Shown: positions 10,976-23,104 of the stretch, in pieces | Layout: each line of letters begins with the position of its first letter | Position numbering within the stretch: position 1 is the first letter of the stretch | Source of the DNA: Lunularia cruciata | Lineage: Eukaryota > Streptophyta > Marchantiopsida > Lunulariales > Lunulariaceae | DNA: 64,000 nucleotides | Reading direction: 5' to 3' | Assembly (NCBI GenBank): GCA_948567375.1 | Contig: OX419755.1 | Location: 34,787,001 to 34,851,000, forward strand | Notes under the pieces: generated by a model | Databases searched by the model: none | Seen by the model: only the letters and a program-made list of their open reading frames with translations | Told to the model about the DNA's origin: nothing | Made by a program: the position numbers and the translations under genes

Positions 10976-13900
10976 TTATACTCATAGCCTCTACCAATAA
11001 GCCTAGATCATGTAACATACCTTGGCCAAAAATCATCCTCCTATTCATGTGGTCTAAAGCACCACACAATTGTAGTGGAAGTATGCCTTGTATTTATAGT
11101 ATTTTTCCTCACCTCATTCTACTATCCATACTAGAGGCATGTCATTTGGAGACCTTAGACCATAACACAAAATGAATTTGACTCCCAAACTCTCTCATCC
11201 TCTTAGTTTTAGAACTATGACCAATTGGTTTGCTTTTGGATCAAGGCACTGGTCTAGTCTTGGAACACTTTCTATGCTATGGACTAATGGTATCTCCTTG
11301 AATCAAGTCCAAAACTAGAACAAAGTTACTTGAGAACAATTCCCTTGACTACTCTCCTATCTCTTTTGCTCTCTTTAGTGGGTTTAGATGGCTTGATGTC
11401 ACCTCAAGTAAACCTCTCATGCATGCTTGCTCTAGACTTTCTTGCATACATTTTGATCATTAATCTAACCTTAACCAAAGGCAACTTTGTACCGATTGAG
11501 TTGATATACAAAAATGCTCAACATAGGATAAAACTAAAAAGTAAATCAAAGAAGTCTAGTGATTGTATCTACAAGAGAAAAGATAAATTTCCATATATTT
11601 TTTAAGAAATTTTTTATTAAACCTCCTTGGATACATTTTTTCTAAGGCACTTTTTTCAAGTGACTCCAAGTACAAGATAACATCTAGAGCTTGATAACCT
11701 TGTTCATGATTGCTAGGATGATCCAAAGATCTAGAGGCCAAATGGGTTTGGAGCTAACCTATAGATTAAATATTGATTATGCTAAGTGCAAATCATAGGT
11801 TTTATCTAGCAAATCCACTGATTGGACTGCTACATGGTCTTACCCTTGCCATTTGTGAACAAAGACTAGCTAAGAATTGCATGGAGAACCAGGTCTATAC
11901 AAAGTATCAAATCAATGAAGAGATCTCAAAATATTAGGAGGGAGTTTATCAGATTGCTTCCCTACTCTTACTACACTTGTCTTGAAAATAATCTCAATTG
12001 ATTCTAGTTGTGGGTGGTACAAACTGTTTTTTATTGCAAAAATATACATAACTGGTTTAAAGTTTGAGTATCCACTATTAAGGAATTACTAAAGGGAATT
12101 ACTAGTTTTGTATGCAAGTCTCTATCTTCTTCTTCAAAGGGTATTCCACTTACCTATCATCACTTCTAGCACTTGGAGTACTAACCTTTCAATCATTTAC
12201 ATTTTAAAACTCATTAAGCACATAATTAAGCATCAATGACATTGTTTGATCACTTTGAGAATCAAGTGGCACCTATCTTTTACCCAAATTTTCTAATTTC
12301 CCAATTATATCTTACAGTTTACATGGGTGATGGTTTCCTTGAAGCATTTGAGCATGAGTCCTAGCCTTGGATCCCATCTTGAATCCATCCTAAATTCTCC
12401 ATTCTTCTTTTAAGATGTCTTTGGTGCAGTCATTGTAGAATCCTACTTAGCCTTATCACATCTTTGGAGGAGTTTGTTTCCATAATCTCTTTCTTGTTGC
12501 ACTCTCTCCTCTCACTCAATTTCCCTTTGATCAATATCTTCCTCTTTGGTCTACACCTCCATGACCTCCTTGCTTTTGGTGATTTCATTGATTTGCCTTG
12601 CTATATGCTTGATATTAGACCTCCTCCACTTTGGTAAGTTTGGCATAGGAGATTTAATTGTATCTATAGTGGGTTTGATTTTTGCCTTTATTGCATGGAA
12701 CAAGTCCCTTAGAGGAGAATTTGACAATTTATTGGTAGGAGTTAGTTGTCCTTGGCATCATGCATTCATATATCTAGTGTAAGCCATAAGGATTCAATTT
12801 TGGTGGCATGGGCTTTGAGCTCACTCAATCCTACCTCATGACTTGCTAGTATTGTAGAGCATTCAAGAATTACTTCAAAATTGCATTGTGCTTTTTTGAT
12901 CCTTGCTATGTATACCAACTTCTTTTTTTCTTACATCTAAGCAGTCTTAGCCTTCCTTTGCTCTTGGATTTTGTTTTGTAGTTGAGCCTTACTCAACAAT
13001 TTAGGGTCCACCTTTAGGAATTCTTCTATTACTTGGTAAGTAGGGTGTATTATTCAACCCTCGCTTGGTGTTCTTGTATCTCTTCTTGAACCCAAGAGCC
13101 TACTTTTTAGTAGCAATGATTACTATGATTTGGATCAAGTCAAGTAGCATATTGATGTCTTCTTGTTCCTTCCTCACAAAGTGAATTATTTATTGAACCA
13201 TTAACATTACAAACATATAATTGTTTTGCAATTGAGGTAGATTCTTGAAGTGAAAAGCTATTTTACATATAGATGTAAAATAAGATAATTTTTATTTATA
13301 TGTATTAGTCAATTAGAGAACCCATGTGCTATCTCTTCCAATGTATGTAGTTCAATGCTTGAGAAGTCAAAAGCCAAGGGAAAAGAGAGATGGTGCATGC
13401 AAGGGTTAAGAACAAAGGGGTTGCAAGTGCAAGGAGTTTTCTTAGAAGTGAAGTGTAGGATGTGGTTCTCTGATTGGTTGATAAGTATAAATGTAAATTA
13501 GCTTAATTATTTCTAGACATAAACTAGCTTTGCCCATTCTTGATTGCAAAAATAGCAATTAAAGAATATGTGCATTCATTAGAGAGGTTCATATGATTGA
13601 ATCTCCTCCTTTGGATGTTACATCTTCTACTGATCTGGTCAACTCCAAGTCATAGCTAAAAGTATCATCTATATTTAGTTTTAAAGATCTCACACAATCA
13701 AGTATGAGGTGAGATCTTTCTATTATTGATAGAACTACAAGGTAACATTTCCATAATTTGACATGTCTATCTCATTCCTTTATTTCTCTAACTATTGGCA
13801 TATTATGATTCCTTTATGTTAGAGAAAAGTGCATATCTAAGCATATTCATTGGATTTACTATTATTGTGTGTAAGATTCCTAATGGTATTGTGTAGTAAC

Positions 13901-14479
13901 CTACCTCAATTGACTACCCAATGCCTAATAAAGCATCCATAGTGACTCTACCATAGACTTTACTAATTCTTTGAGGATAGTATGGGTAAAAAATTAGAAG
14001 GAGAAACTCAAACATCCACTTTACTAAGCAATTTTTGATGGATTCAAAGCAGTACCCCTCTTGAGTATCATAACTGAAATCTCTAAACATTCTATACATG
14101 GCAGCGTCCAAATCCTCTCCTCTAGGTGCTTAACACTTCCTTGTATCCCATAGTTGGTAAGTTGTGAGAATCATTGAAAGGTTCTAATCTTGGTGATGGC
14201 TTTAGATGGTTAGATCTATCACAAATATGATTTGGTTAGTCACTAACTCTAACACCATAGGCTTGGTTCTAAAGCTCCATGATAATTTTAGGAGCTGCTT
14301 GCAACCAATGAATGCAAGATCAATCTACAACTCTTCCTTCCATGCTGCCATGGTCAATAGCACCAATGAAATGTACTTCAAGGTAACCTTTTGAGTAGTT
14401 TGGGGTTTGGCCATTGGTCCTTTGTAAGTTCTTGCAAACACTTCTTCCAAAAAACCCTCCATAATCACTCACTCCTTTC

Positions 14480-15190
14480 CAATTTTTCAAGCTCTCAATT
14501 TCCTCTCTAAATGCTGAAATAGAAAGGCTTTCATCACTCTTCATTGTCCTACTTCTCACTCAATGATGGTCAATTGTTTGAACTCTCAATTTTGTTACTA
14601 GATAGCTCAATGGTAAAAGCTTTTATCACTCACTTAATTTCCTTCTTCTCACTTTCTTGTAGTCTATTGTTTGGGCTCTCAATTTCCTCTCTATATGCTC
14701 AAATAAAAAGATTCTATTACTCCTCAAAGTCATATTTCTCACTTGGTGATAGTTGATTGTTCTCTTGATTGAGCTCTTGATTTCCTTTTTAAATGCTCAA
14801 ATAAAAAATTCTTTATCACTCCCAAAATCCTACTTCTCAATTAGTAAAAACTGTTTGTTTAAGAAGAAGAAGAAGAAGAAGCTTTTGTCACTCCTTAAAG
14901 TACTACTTCTCACTCAATGAAAGTCAATTGTTTTAACTCTCTTTCCTTCTCTAGAAAAGCTTAGAAAAGCTTCCATCATTTCTCAAAGTCCCACTTCTCA
15001 CTCAATGATAATTGATGATTGAAGCTCTCAATTTCCTCTCTAAATACTCAAATTGAATAAATTCTACCACTCCTAAACTCCTCCTTTATTCTCTATGACA
15101 ATTGATTGTTTTTGAGCTCTCAATTTTCTCTCTAAATGTTCAAATGGAAAAGCTTTTGTTATTCCCAAAATCCCAATTTTTCATTTGGTG
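14480..15190. repeat. Minisatellite with units of about 100-110 bp
   Basis: Six to seven imperfect units repeat the blocks CTCTCAATTTCCTCTCTAAA, then CTCAAAT, then AAGCTTTTATCACTC, then TACTTCTCACTCAATGA. Read on the minus strand, the units suggest about 35 codons each, with a recurring pattern like EEIES followed by LSEK. That would be a coiled-coil repeat protein now broken by stops. An (AAG)n run at about 14861-14880 interrupts one unit. Confidence 0.7.
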
Positions 15191-15665
15191 AATACTTAAC
15201 CCCTAAATTGCTTGGATTTGCTATTTCATGGTGATTTGCAAGGGCTACTCATGCAAGTTTGGCTTAGTCCTTGGTTCCTTACTCATTGAAAAATTTGGTT
15301 GTCACATTAATGGTTATGTCAAGCTTGCTTGTTCCACAAGCCATTTATTTTTCCCCTCTAAAGAGCCTCATTCAATTGTAATCCCTCTTTATGATGTCCA
15401 AATTTTACCCACTTGTAGGGTCTACCACCAATTGTGCATTGATCTACGTATGGAATCCAAGAGCCCAAATATTGTAATTTAACTTTGTAACTTATACTTG
15501 TAGCTAATTTGGGAGTCACTCCAACTATGTAAAAAATTTGGTTGTAATTTTGGCAAAATTTGGCTATCATGCTATTATAAAGATGCACCCATGCCTTGTA
15601 GTCAATTTTTACTTTATGGTTAAGATTTTTCTCATGATTTAATTCTTCCTTAATGATACAATATG

Positions 15666-16072
15666 TGTAAAAGACCAAGGAAAGAAATAAGAGAATGGAA
15701 GATCACATTGGAATTCTCAAATGAGTGAAATTCTGAGTACCTAGCCTAAGCTTGGGCTTTCGTATTTATATGCAACCTAGGTCCAAGGTTCTTAAGAAGC
15801 TTCCAAGGAAAGTTCTTTCTAGAAGTTGCCTTATTTGGATTCCAAGATAAGCTAGTCATTTACTTAGCATACAAGCTAAGCTAGCCATCAATTTGGCATA
15901 TAAGTTACTCAACAACTTGGTATATAATTAACTCAACCATAAGAAATTTCCTAAGAGCATCATACTAAGAAGCTTCTTAGATGTTTGTAAAACATTCTTA
16001 AGTTTCCTAGCTAAATGCTAATTTTACCATCTATTAGTTATATTTAGCTTTTGCTAACTCCATATTTTTACA
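15666..16072 (-). repeat. 3' LTR of family A copy A2
   Basis: On the minus strand it begins TGTAAAAATATGGAG and ends GGTCTTTTACA. It is homologous to the LTRs at 16504-16940 and 35541-35936 but inverted. A purine-rich tract (AGTAGTGGGAGAATA on the minus strand) lies directly upstream, as expected for a polypurine primer before a 3' LTR. Confidence 0.85.
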
Positions 16073-16503
16073 TATTCTCCCACTACTAGTTGATGATTTC
16101 TTTGTTGCCATGAATTTTTTAAACTCTTGTGTGGCTATTTGATCATTTTGGAGATGAAGAAGAGGTTCATATGTGGTCTTGTGAAGGAGATAGCCTTTTT
16201 AGAGGACCTTATACTTGATTTGACATTGGTGGCCACATTGGATGTCTTGCCATGCAGGAATATGGTCAAATTTGTATTCTTCGTGATTGTTGATAAGCAT
16301 TGAAGGAAGTGTGTGTTGGACATGAGTAGAAAAGGAAGATGTGCTAGAAAAAATTAGTTTTAACTTGAAAATATAGTAGATAAGATGGATCCTCATATGA
16401 CTAGGAAGTGCAAGTTTGTATGCAACAATAGAAATAATCAAATGGACCTATCCAATTGGTAACAAGTTTACAAACTTGGATGTCAAGAGGAAGAGAGAGG
16501 TTT
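16073..16503 (-). pseudogene. A2 integrase C-terminus with chromodomain, broken
   Basis: Minus-strand remnant collinear with the intact-looking region 35060-35540 of A1. It keeps an IGPFD-type integrase end near 16450 and a chromodomain core (HEEYKFDHI, then IKYKVL, then a stop). The sequence stops at 16503, where A1 inserted, and resumes at 35937. This split identifies A2 as the older element. Confidence 0.8.
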
Positions 16504-16940
16504 TGTAACAATCTAGAGTTTACCAATGAGTTATTCAAGACTAACAAAGTAGCAAGTAGGCCAAATTAGTCACGAATTATAAGAATAATCTAGAAGCATC
16601 TAGGAAGCTACTTGATACCTTCCAAGTATTGGCTAATGTGCATACCAAGTGGTGACTTCTAAGAGGGGAAGCTTCTCAATTAGCTTAGCTTTCATGCCAA
16701 GTAGGTGGTTTCTAGAAGGAAGCTTCTTGAGAAGCTTCCCACCTAGCTTAGATTGCATGCCAAGTAGGTAGCTTCTAGAGGGAAGCTTCATGAGAAGCTT
16801 CTCAAGAACTTTGCGTGTTCTCTATAAATATCAAAACCCAAGCTCATGCTAGATATTTTGAGTTTCCCTCATTCAAGAGTCCCAATGTGATATTTCATTC
16901 TAATCTTCCATTCTCCTATTTCTGTCCTTGGTCTTTTACA
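16504..16940 (+). repeat. 5' LTR of A1
   Basis: Starts TGTAACAATCTAGAG and ends GGTCTTTTACA. It is homologous to 35541-35936 but about 40 bp longer, because an internal block built around GAAGCTTC and GCCAAGTAGGT is expanded. The TCTATAAATA at about 16820 is a TATA-like candidate. Confidence 0.85.
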
Positions 16941-16946
16941 TTGGTG

Positions 16947-17382
16947 TGTCACATCATTTGTAGTGTCGCATCTAGATTGCTCAAACATTGGAGTTGCAGT
17001 GATAGTAGTTAGAGGTATTTTAGTAGTCACTCATGGACTACTTTCCAACGGTCAGATTTTGTGTTTGGGGTACTGACTTCATAGTCGGGCCCATTGTCAC
17101 TTTGCACCGTTTGCACCGTTGGGTGTGTTGTTAGGGTTCCAAACCTAGCTCAAGTCTAGGGTATAGCTTCAAAGTGCAACTCCAGAGAGCTCACTTCTTT
17201 GATGTTGAGCCTTCAAGTTCTTGGCTATGGTGGACAAAGGCCGGTGAACATCACCTGGATTCTTTTAGCTAGAGTGTGTGTGGCTTGACTATAGTCACTG
17301 CACAATTGTTGGCAGTTTATAGAGTGATAGATCAAGTATTCATCTAAATTGAGTTGATTCGAGTGGTGTAAAAAAACTAATT
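16947..17382 (+). repeat. Family B terminal A repeat (5')
   Basis: Collinear with A repeats at 52763-53206, 43710-44153, 54639-55086 and about 58375-58808 (all minus). Shared landmarks are the CATTTGTAG start, a GTGATAGTAGTTAGAGG-like block, GAGAGCTCACTTCTTTGATG and a CTAATT inner end. It is followed directly by leader sequence and not by a B repeat. Confidence 0.8.
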
Positions 17383-18992
17383 ACATCACAAAAGTGAGGT
17401 CCGAGGGAAATCAAGTGTAGGAACTATGAGTGTAGGTGGTATCTCTAAGCTCGGTGGATCATTGGTAGCTCAATCAAAGTTTAGGTTTTCCCTAGTGTGC
17501 AGAAGCTTGTTCATTTTGCAGATTTGGCAATGAGGTAGACGGTGTACGGAAGCGATGGCCAATTTTTGAGCAAAGAGAAGCAATTTTTGAGCAGTGGTTG
17601 TGATTTTGAGCTTGGGAGGTGAAAGTAAGAGCAATTTGGTGCGAATTGGGTTCAAAAAGTGAAATTGAAGGTGGAGTTGGGTACCTACCACTATGATTTA
17701 CAATTTTGAGAAACCCATTTTTTCAATTTGGCTCGAGAGAAGAGTTAGCGGAAGATTTGGTGGTATGCCAACTTTAGGGTTTATGTCAGAGTTTTGCTGG
17801 AGTTTATGTTAGATTTAGGCCAAATTTAGAGAGGATTCAAAATGGCAAGAAGAAAAGCATCATTTGGGTGTTTAGAGGCTTCAAGGCATAAGGCTGTGGG
17901 CTAGAGAGGCTATGGAGGCCTAGAAGGGCTAGCAAGCCAAATTGCTAGCATGAGGCTAGCAAGTTTAGAGTGGATCTTGGTCATTGTTTGGCAAAATCTA
18001 CCCATCTTGCTAGATTGTGCACAATAGTATTTGACTCCTAGATCTTTGGTTCTTTGACTGGTGCCTTAGCCAATTGGTCCACCATCATTTGTTGTCTTAG
18101 TGATTGTTCCATTATTATCTATACATCTGTAGCTTTGGCTAGGAAAGGTAGTATGATCCCATTCTTGGTGATCCTGGTAGCTTAGGATGTAGATAGGAAC
18201 TCCTATTATATCAAATACCAAATGGTGGTAGAGCTAGTCCATTGTTGATTAATGAGATGGAGGGTTTTTGCTTAGCTTTCTTGTGATTGGACCTCCTCCA
18301 TTCTATGCTTCCTATTTGTGCACCTTGTTTGTGTGAGGTGCACTGAATTTAGAGCGTTGGTGCTATGGTGTGCTCTCCATGGTGAGGTTGGAGTGATGAC
18401 TAGTCAAGCTACCTTTGTTTCTCTTCGGTGAGGCAAGAAGTGATGACCTGTAGACCGTGAGAGTGCGTTTTGTGATGGTAGGTTACAAGTTACCCTTTCC
18501 CCTAGTGTAGTTGTCTCAGTTAGAGTTACATTAGTGGGTAGTATTCCATTGGTATTGGCACTTGGTGGTATTGGTTCTTGGTGGAGTACTTGTGGTTGTG
18601 GTTGCAATTTGTGGTTATTTTGTAACGCCGGAGTTCTTTTGGGATTCCAGAGGAGAAAGACATGTAGTAAGTAGTGGGTTACTCCGAGTGGCACTTGATA
18701 TCAGCCTATATTTGAAGTCCCAATGATGGAGGAGATTGAATCTGAATTGGAGTTTGACATAGGAGCTGATTTAGTTAAGAGTGCACTTGGCATGTAGGCA
18801 CTGTTGTTTTGGGATATGGACGAGATTTATGGGGCTTCAAAAGGCCCTAGGCTTTACTCTGGTATAGAAGATGACTTCATCTAGGAGTTCAATAGTTGGT
18901 GTGATCTACAGCAGATGCAGAACCCAACTTTGTTCACACCTTTCATGGCATGGAAGGGATTATTTCAGCACTTGGAGGGTATGCCGATGGAC
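17383..18992 (+). other. B1-copy leader and start of gag (pseudogene)
   Basis: About 1.3 kb of untranslated leader precedes a gag start at about 18723. The gag remnant has an acidic N-terminus (EEIESELEFD), then WDMDEIYGASKGP and FTPFMAWKGLFQHLEG, and stops at 18992 where C inserted. The leader carries a tRNA-like block on its minus strand at about 18025-18085 and one or two units of a 30-bp repeat that is expanded in the copy at 51.8 kb. Confidence 0.65.
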
Positions 18993-19685
18993 TGTGAGCC
19001 GGCATGTCTCTCACTCAGGATGAACCTCTGATGGCTATTATGGTAGCACACCATGGACTTAGAAGGCAAGGAACCCCAACTCCATCATACTCTTCCAAGG
19101 CTAACACTCCAAGACTCAAGACATTGTTCACTAGAGAACTCAATGAGAGAGAGATAGTTGCAAATGAAAGGATGATGAGTACCTTCTCACCCTTTGTTTA
19201 TATACTTGTGAAATAGTTACCTACCAAAGTTACTAATTACCGTAGTAACTCAAGTTACTAGACTAAAAGTCAAGTAAAGTCAAAAAGTAGAAAGGAATAT
19301 CCATTCATATAGGCATATTCCTCTAAGCATGTGGTCTTATCTTGACCCAACCACTAAGTCAAGGATTCCTTCACATGGGCTATCCTTGGACTATAGAAGA
19401 ATCCAAAACAAAAAGGCTTGCGGGCCCAAGAGTTCTCAACTCTTTCCTCAAAGCCAAACACCTAGGAATAATACCAAGTCAACACACTAGAATCCAAAAT
19501 AGTGGTGCTCATCTTTTCCAAATCCTCTTAAGTAAGGTCCCCACTATTTTAGCTATGACTAACTTTAGCTAACCATGACTAAATAATATCCATCTCTTTA
19601 TCTCTATATAAATAATATCTCTTAAGTACTTGTAATACCAAGCTAAATATCACAATACCACACACATGCACAAATGGGTGTTACA
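18993..19685 (-). repeat. 3' LTR of family C element
   Basis: On the minus strand it starts TGTAACACCCATTTGTGC and ends GCCGGCTCACA. A polypurine tract, CCGGGGGTAAA on the minus strand (about 19686-19696), directly precedes it. Confidence 0.92.
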
Positions 19686-19749
19686 TTTACCCCCGGACTA
19701 AGTTTTCACTTTGTCCTCAAAGTGAAGGTCTCTCTACCTTCTATGGTAC

Positions 19750-21161
19750 ATCTTCAACTTATCATGGTTAATCCTATCAAAGTGTCTTCCTCCCAACTCC
19801 TTGAGATCATAGGTGTAATTTTCCTACACTTTCTCCACTATGAAAGGTCCAAAGTACTTAGGCAAAAACTTCTTTTGCACTCTCTTGAATCAAATGGAAT
19901 CAAACAACATTACCCAATCACCTTCTTTTTGCCTTGCCTCTTGTCATAACTCTCCTTTTGTTTCCTTTGGGCTTGCTCTACTCGAACCATAGCAACTTCT
20001 CTTGCCTCTTCCAACTCCATGAGTTGATCCTTCCTTGACTTCTCTACATCACCTCCTTGTGCTTTCTTCAATCTCCTATGAATGCTTTGGAAGGTAGGAA
20101 GATCAAAGTGAATAGGTAAGGTGGACTCAATACCATACACCAATTGAAATGGAGAATATCTGGTAGAAGTCTTCATGGTTGTCCTATACTCCCACAAAAC
20201 TGCATGAATCCTCTTGTCCCAATGATGTTTAGCTCCCTCCATTTCTGCATCTTTGGCCAACATCATGCACAAGGTCTGATTAATTCTCTCTGCCAAGCCA
20301 TTGGAATTTGGCTTATAGGACGTAGTTACTCTATGTGTGGTAGAGAAATGTCGTAGCATGGCTGTAGTAATGCTTCTTGTAAACTCTCTTCCTCTATCAG
20401 AAACCAACTCCAAAGGGCATCCAAACCTAGTGATAATGCGTTCATAAAGAGATCTACCCACTTCATCTTCATTCTTGTCCCTCAATGGTCTAGCCTCAAC
20501 CACTTGGTAAGGTTATCAGTAACTACCACAATGTACCGATTGTTCCTTGGAGTTCTATTGAGAGGACCTACAAAATCAATTCCCCACTTCTCAAAAGGAT
20601 GTAGCAATGGAATTGATCTAAGTGGTGGAGTGAATGTAGACTTTCTAGCAAAAGCTTGACAAACATGACAAGTTTTGCAATAATCAAGACAATCCTTGAA
20701 AATCCCTCTCCAATAGTAACCTGCATCTAGAATCTTGAAAGCAGTCACCTTTCCTGCAAAGTGTCTTCCACATACTAAACCTTCATGAAACTCCTTTATG
20801 AGTAGGATAAACTCTTTCTTACTCACTGCTCTTTGAAGTAGACCATCTGCTCCTTGGTGAAAAAGAATATCCTCCACTATTGTGTAAGGTCTAGATCTTG
20901 CTGCAAGGGCCTTCCTCTCCCTAGCATGCATCCCTTCTGGATAGTTACCTCTTGTTACAAAATCCACAATCTCCTTGTACTCCATTGGAACCTCTTGAGT
21001 GATTGAGATTGTCATGAGCTCCTCATCCAAGAAGGAATCATCCACTAGCTCATCTCCATCATGATCATAGGCTCTAGATATCAAATCAACATTTGCATGT
21101 TTCTTTCCTGGCCTATCCTCAATGGTGTAGTCATACTCAGACAAGAGTATCATCCACCTTG
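19750..21161 (-). pseudogene. Family C integrase, frameshifted
   Basis: Two overlapping minus-strand open stretches (21153-20482 and 20503-19910) together cover the integrase. The HHCC zinc domain is visible (HEGLVCGRHFAGK, then CKTCHVCQ). The core shows WGIDFVGPL, SDRGREF and NSNGLAE, giving the D, D and E of the catalytic triad. A frameshift near 20490-20503 separates the first Asp from the second. The C-terminus has a KYLGPF-like module, then stops. There is no chromodomain and no PHD finger. The integrase would insert element cDNA into host DNA. It follows RNase H in the usual Ty3/gypsy order. Confidence 0.85.
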
Positions 21162-22281
21162 CTAGTCTCCTTCAACATTAGGCTTGTTGAAGATGTACTT
21201 CAAAGCCTTGTGATCCGTGAAAATGGTGGCTTTCCCTCCAATCAAGTAGTGTCTAAACTTCTTGAGATCAAAGATCAATGCCAACCCTTCTCTCTCCATG
21301 ACAGAGTAGTTCTTCTCTGCTGAAACCATCTGCCTACTAGCATAAGCTATTGGATGATCATGCCCATCTTGGTCTAATTGACTAAGAGTGCATCCTATAG
21401 CTACATTAGAAGCATCAGTGTAGAGGATGAAAGGCTTATTCCAATCAGGTTTAGTAAGAATTGGAGCTACAACAAGGGATTGCTTGAGCTCCTCAAAAGC
21501 TTTGAGAGCCTCCTTGTCTTCAAAAATCACCATGTAATCTACACCCTTCTTCATGTAGATGGTCAATGCATAAGCCTTGTTGGAAAATGAGAAGATGAAC
21601 CTCCTATAGTACCCAACCATCCCCAAGAATTGGCATAACTTTGTCAAGCTTGAAGGGAATGGAAGGTCTGAGATTTTCCTCACCTTCTCAAGATCAACTG
21701 CTATTCCATCCTTGGAGATGATGTGCCCCAAAAGTAGACCTTCTTCACATCCAAAGATGCACTTCTTTGGGTTGAGCAATGCATTTGCCTCATCCAAGCA
21801 TTGCAAGACTTTGATTAGGTGCTCAAAGTGCTCCTCCTTGCTCCCATAGACACAAAATTCATCAATGAAGTCTCACAAATTTCCCAATGAAAGGTTCAAA
21901 TACCTTGTTCATGAACCGTTGGAATGTGATTGGAGCATTGCAAAGCCCAAAAGACATGACCTTGAAATCATAAGTTCCCCAAGGTGTGGTGAATGTGGTG
22001 AGTTGGTGATGCTCTGGTGCAATCTTGATTTGGTTATATCCACTATAACTATCTCCAAAACTGTACCTCTCATGACCTGCAACCTCCTCCAAGATCTCAT
22101 CAATGAATGGCAATGCGTAGTAGTCCTTCTTGGTAACAACATTGAGCTTCTTGTAATCCACACATACCCAAAGCTTGCCATTCTTTTTCTTCACAATGAC
22201 AATTGGAGACACCCATTATGAATTCTTCACCTCAAAGATAAATCCAGCCTCCTTGAGCTTATCAATCTCCTCCTTCACAAC
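21162..22281 (-). pseudogene. Family C reverse transcriptase and RNase H, broken
   Basis: RT fingers and palm are in 22212-21862 (SPIVIVKKKNGKLWVCVDYK, FGDSYSGYNQI, MSFGLCNAPITFQRFM). A frameshift near 21860 precedes the catalytic loop, which reads FIDE in place of the usual Y/F-x-D-D, so the second catalytic Asp appears changed to Glu. The connection and RNase H lie in 21806-21162 (LLGHIISKDGI, YYRRFI, ILYTDASNVAIG, YSVMEREGLALIF, TDHKALKYIF). The RT would copy element RNA and RNase H would remove it. Confidence 0.88.
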
Positions 22282-23104
22282 TTAAGATATTGGTGGGCTA
22301 ATGCGATGTTGCTTTTGGCAGATTGGTCTTGCATGTGACTCCACCTCTATCTTGTACTCCTCCAAGGTGACTTCCTTCAAATCCTTGTAACTAAAAGCAA
22401 ACACATGGATGAACTTCCGGAAAATCTCCTCAAATCTCACCTTCTCCTCCTTGGTGACATTTGGGCCATACTTGAGTGTAGCTAACCTTCTCTCTACCTC
22501 CTCAAGTGTCAATGGTGATTTTTCTGGGTCCTTCAAAACCTCTGGCTTAGGTGCAAAATCCATAGCACACAAGGGATACACATCTGAATCAAATTCAGAT
22601 TCATCCTCCTCCGTGGAAGTCTCCTCTTCCATGCTTGTGTCCACACTTGAAGCTCCTTCTTCAGAATCTGATTCCCAATAATCAGAAGATGTTGTATTTG
22701 AATGTGAAGTGTTGGTGGTGTTAGTCACAAGGACTGTGACTCTATGGTTTGATGGCCCAATCCTCAAGTACCCTTTGTGCCATCGATCAGTTGTGCATGC
22801 TGCTCTTAACCATGGCCTCCCAAGAAGTAAATCATAGCTTGAATCCTTCAAGACTTGAAAAGTCATGAGATTTTGAACTCCCATAATTGAAACTACCACT
22901 TTATCTATCACCTCTACTGGTTAAACTTGTTGCTTTTTTGCCATGCTCACCACAAATGTTGAAGGTCTTGAGGGTATCATACCCAACTTCTTCATCAAAC
23001 CTTTTGGACATGGCATTCACTGCTGATCCTCCATCAACCAATGCATCCTTGATGTTGTGACTATTCATTCTCACATCAATCTTTGAGGCATATTCACAAG
23101 CCTC
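22282..23104 (-). pseudogene. Family C protease and RT N-terminal linker
   Basis: The 3' end of a retropepsin domain is recognised by SYDLLLGRPWLRAA near 22830. A long acidic spacer follows (Ser/Glu/Asp-rich, around 22600-22690), then EEYKIEVESHARPICQKQHR, the segment that leads into RT. The protease start is disrupted by stops around 22915-23100, with a DGGSAVNAM-like stretch at about 23010-23040. Confidence 0.65.

Larger units (their letters stand above)
8931..15665. other. AT-rich, unclassified degenerate repeat DNA
   Basis: About 6.7 kb without an intact gene. It holds a 768-bp tandem duplication (9473 to about 10975) and a minisatellite (about 14480-15190). Minus-strand open stretches at 13914-14111, 14320-14559 and from 15678 down to 15358 look like remnants of one long decayed coding region with coiled-coil-like, Glu/Ser/Lys-rich repeats. 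No reverse transcriptase or integrase motif was recognised. This is the DNA into which the family A element A2 inserted. It may belong with the similar minus-strand remnant at 37.9-41.1 kb. Confidence 0.4.

Noticed and set aside
22409-22681. Ser-rich plus-strand open frame in family C
   Set aside because: Antisense of the acidic linker between protease and RT.
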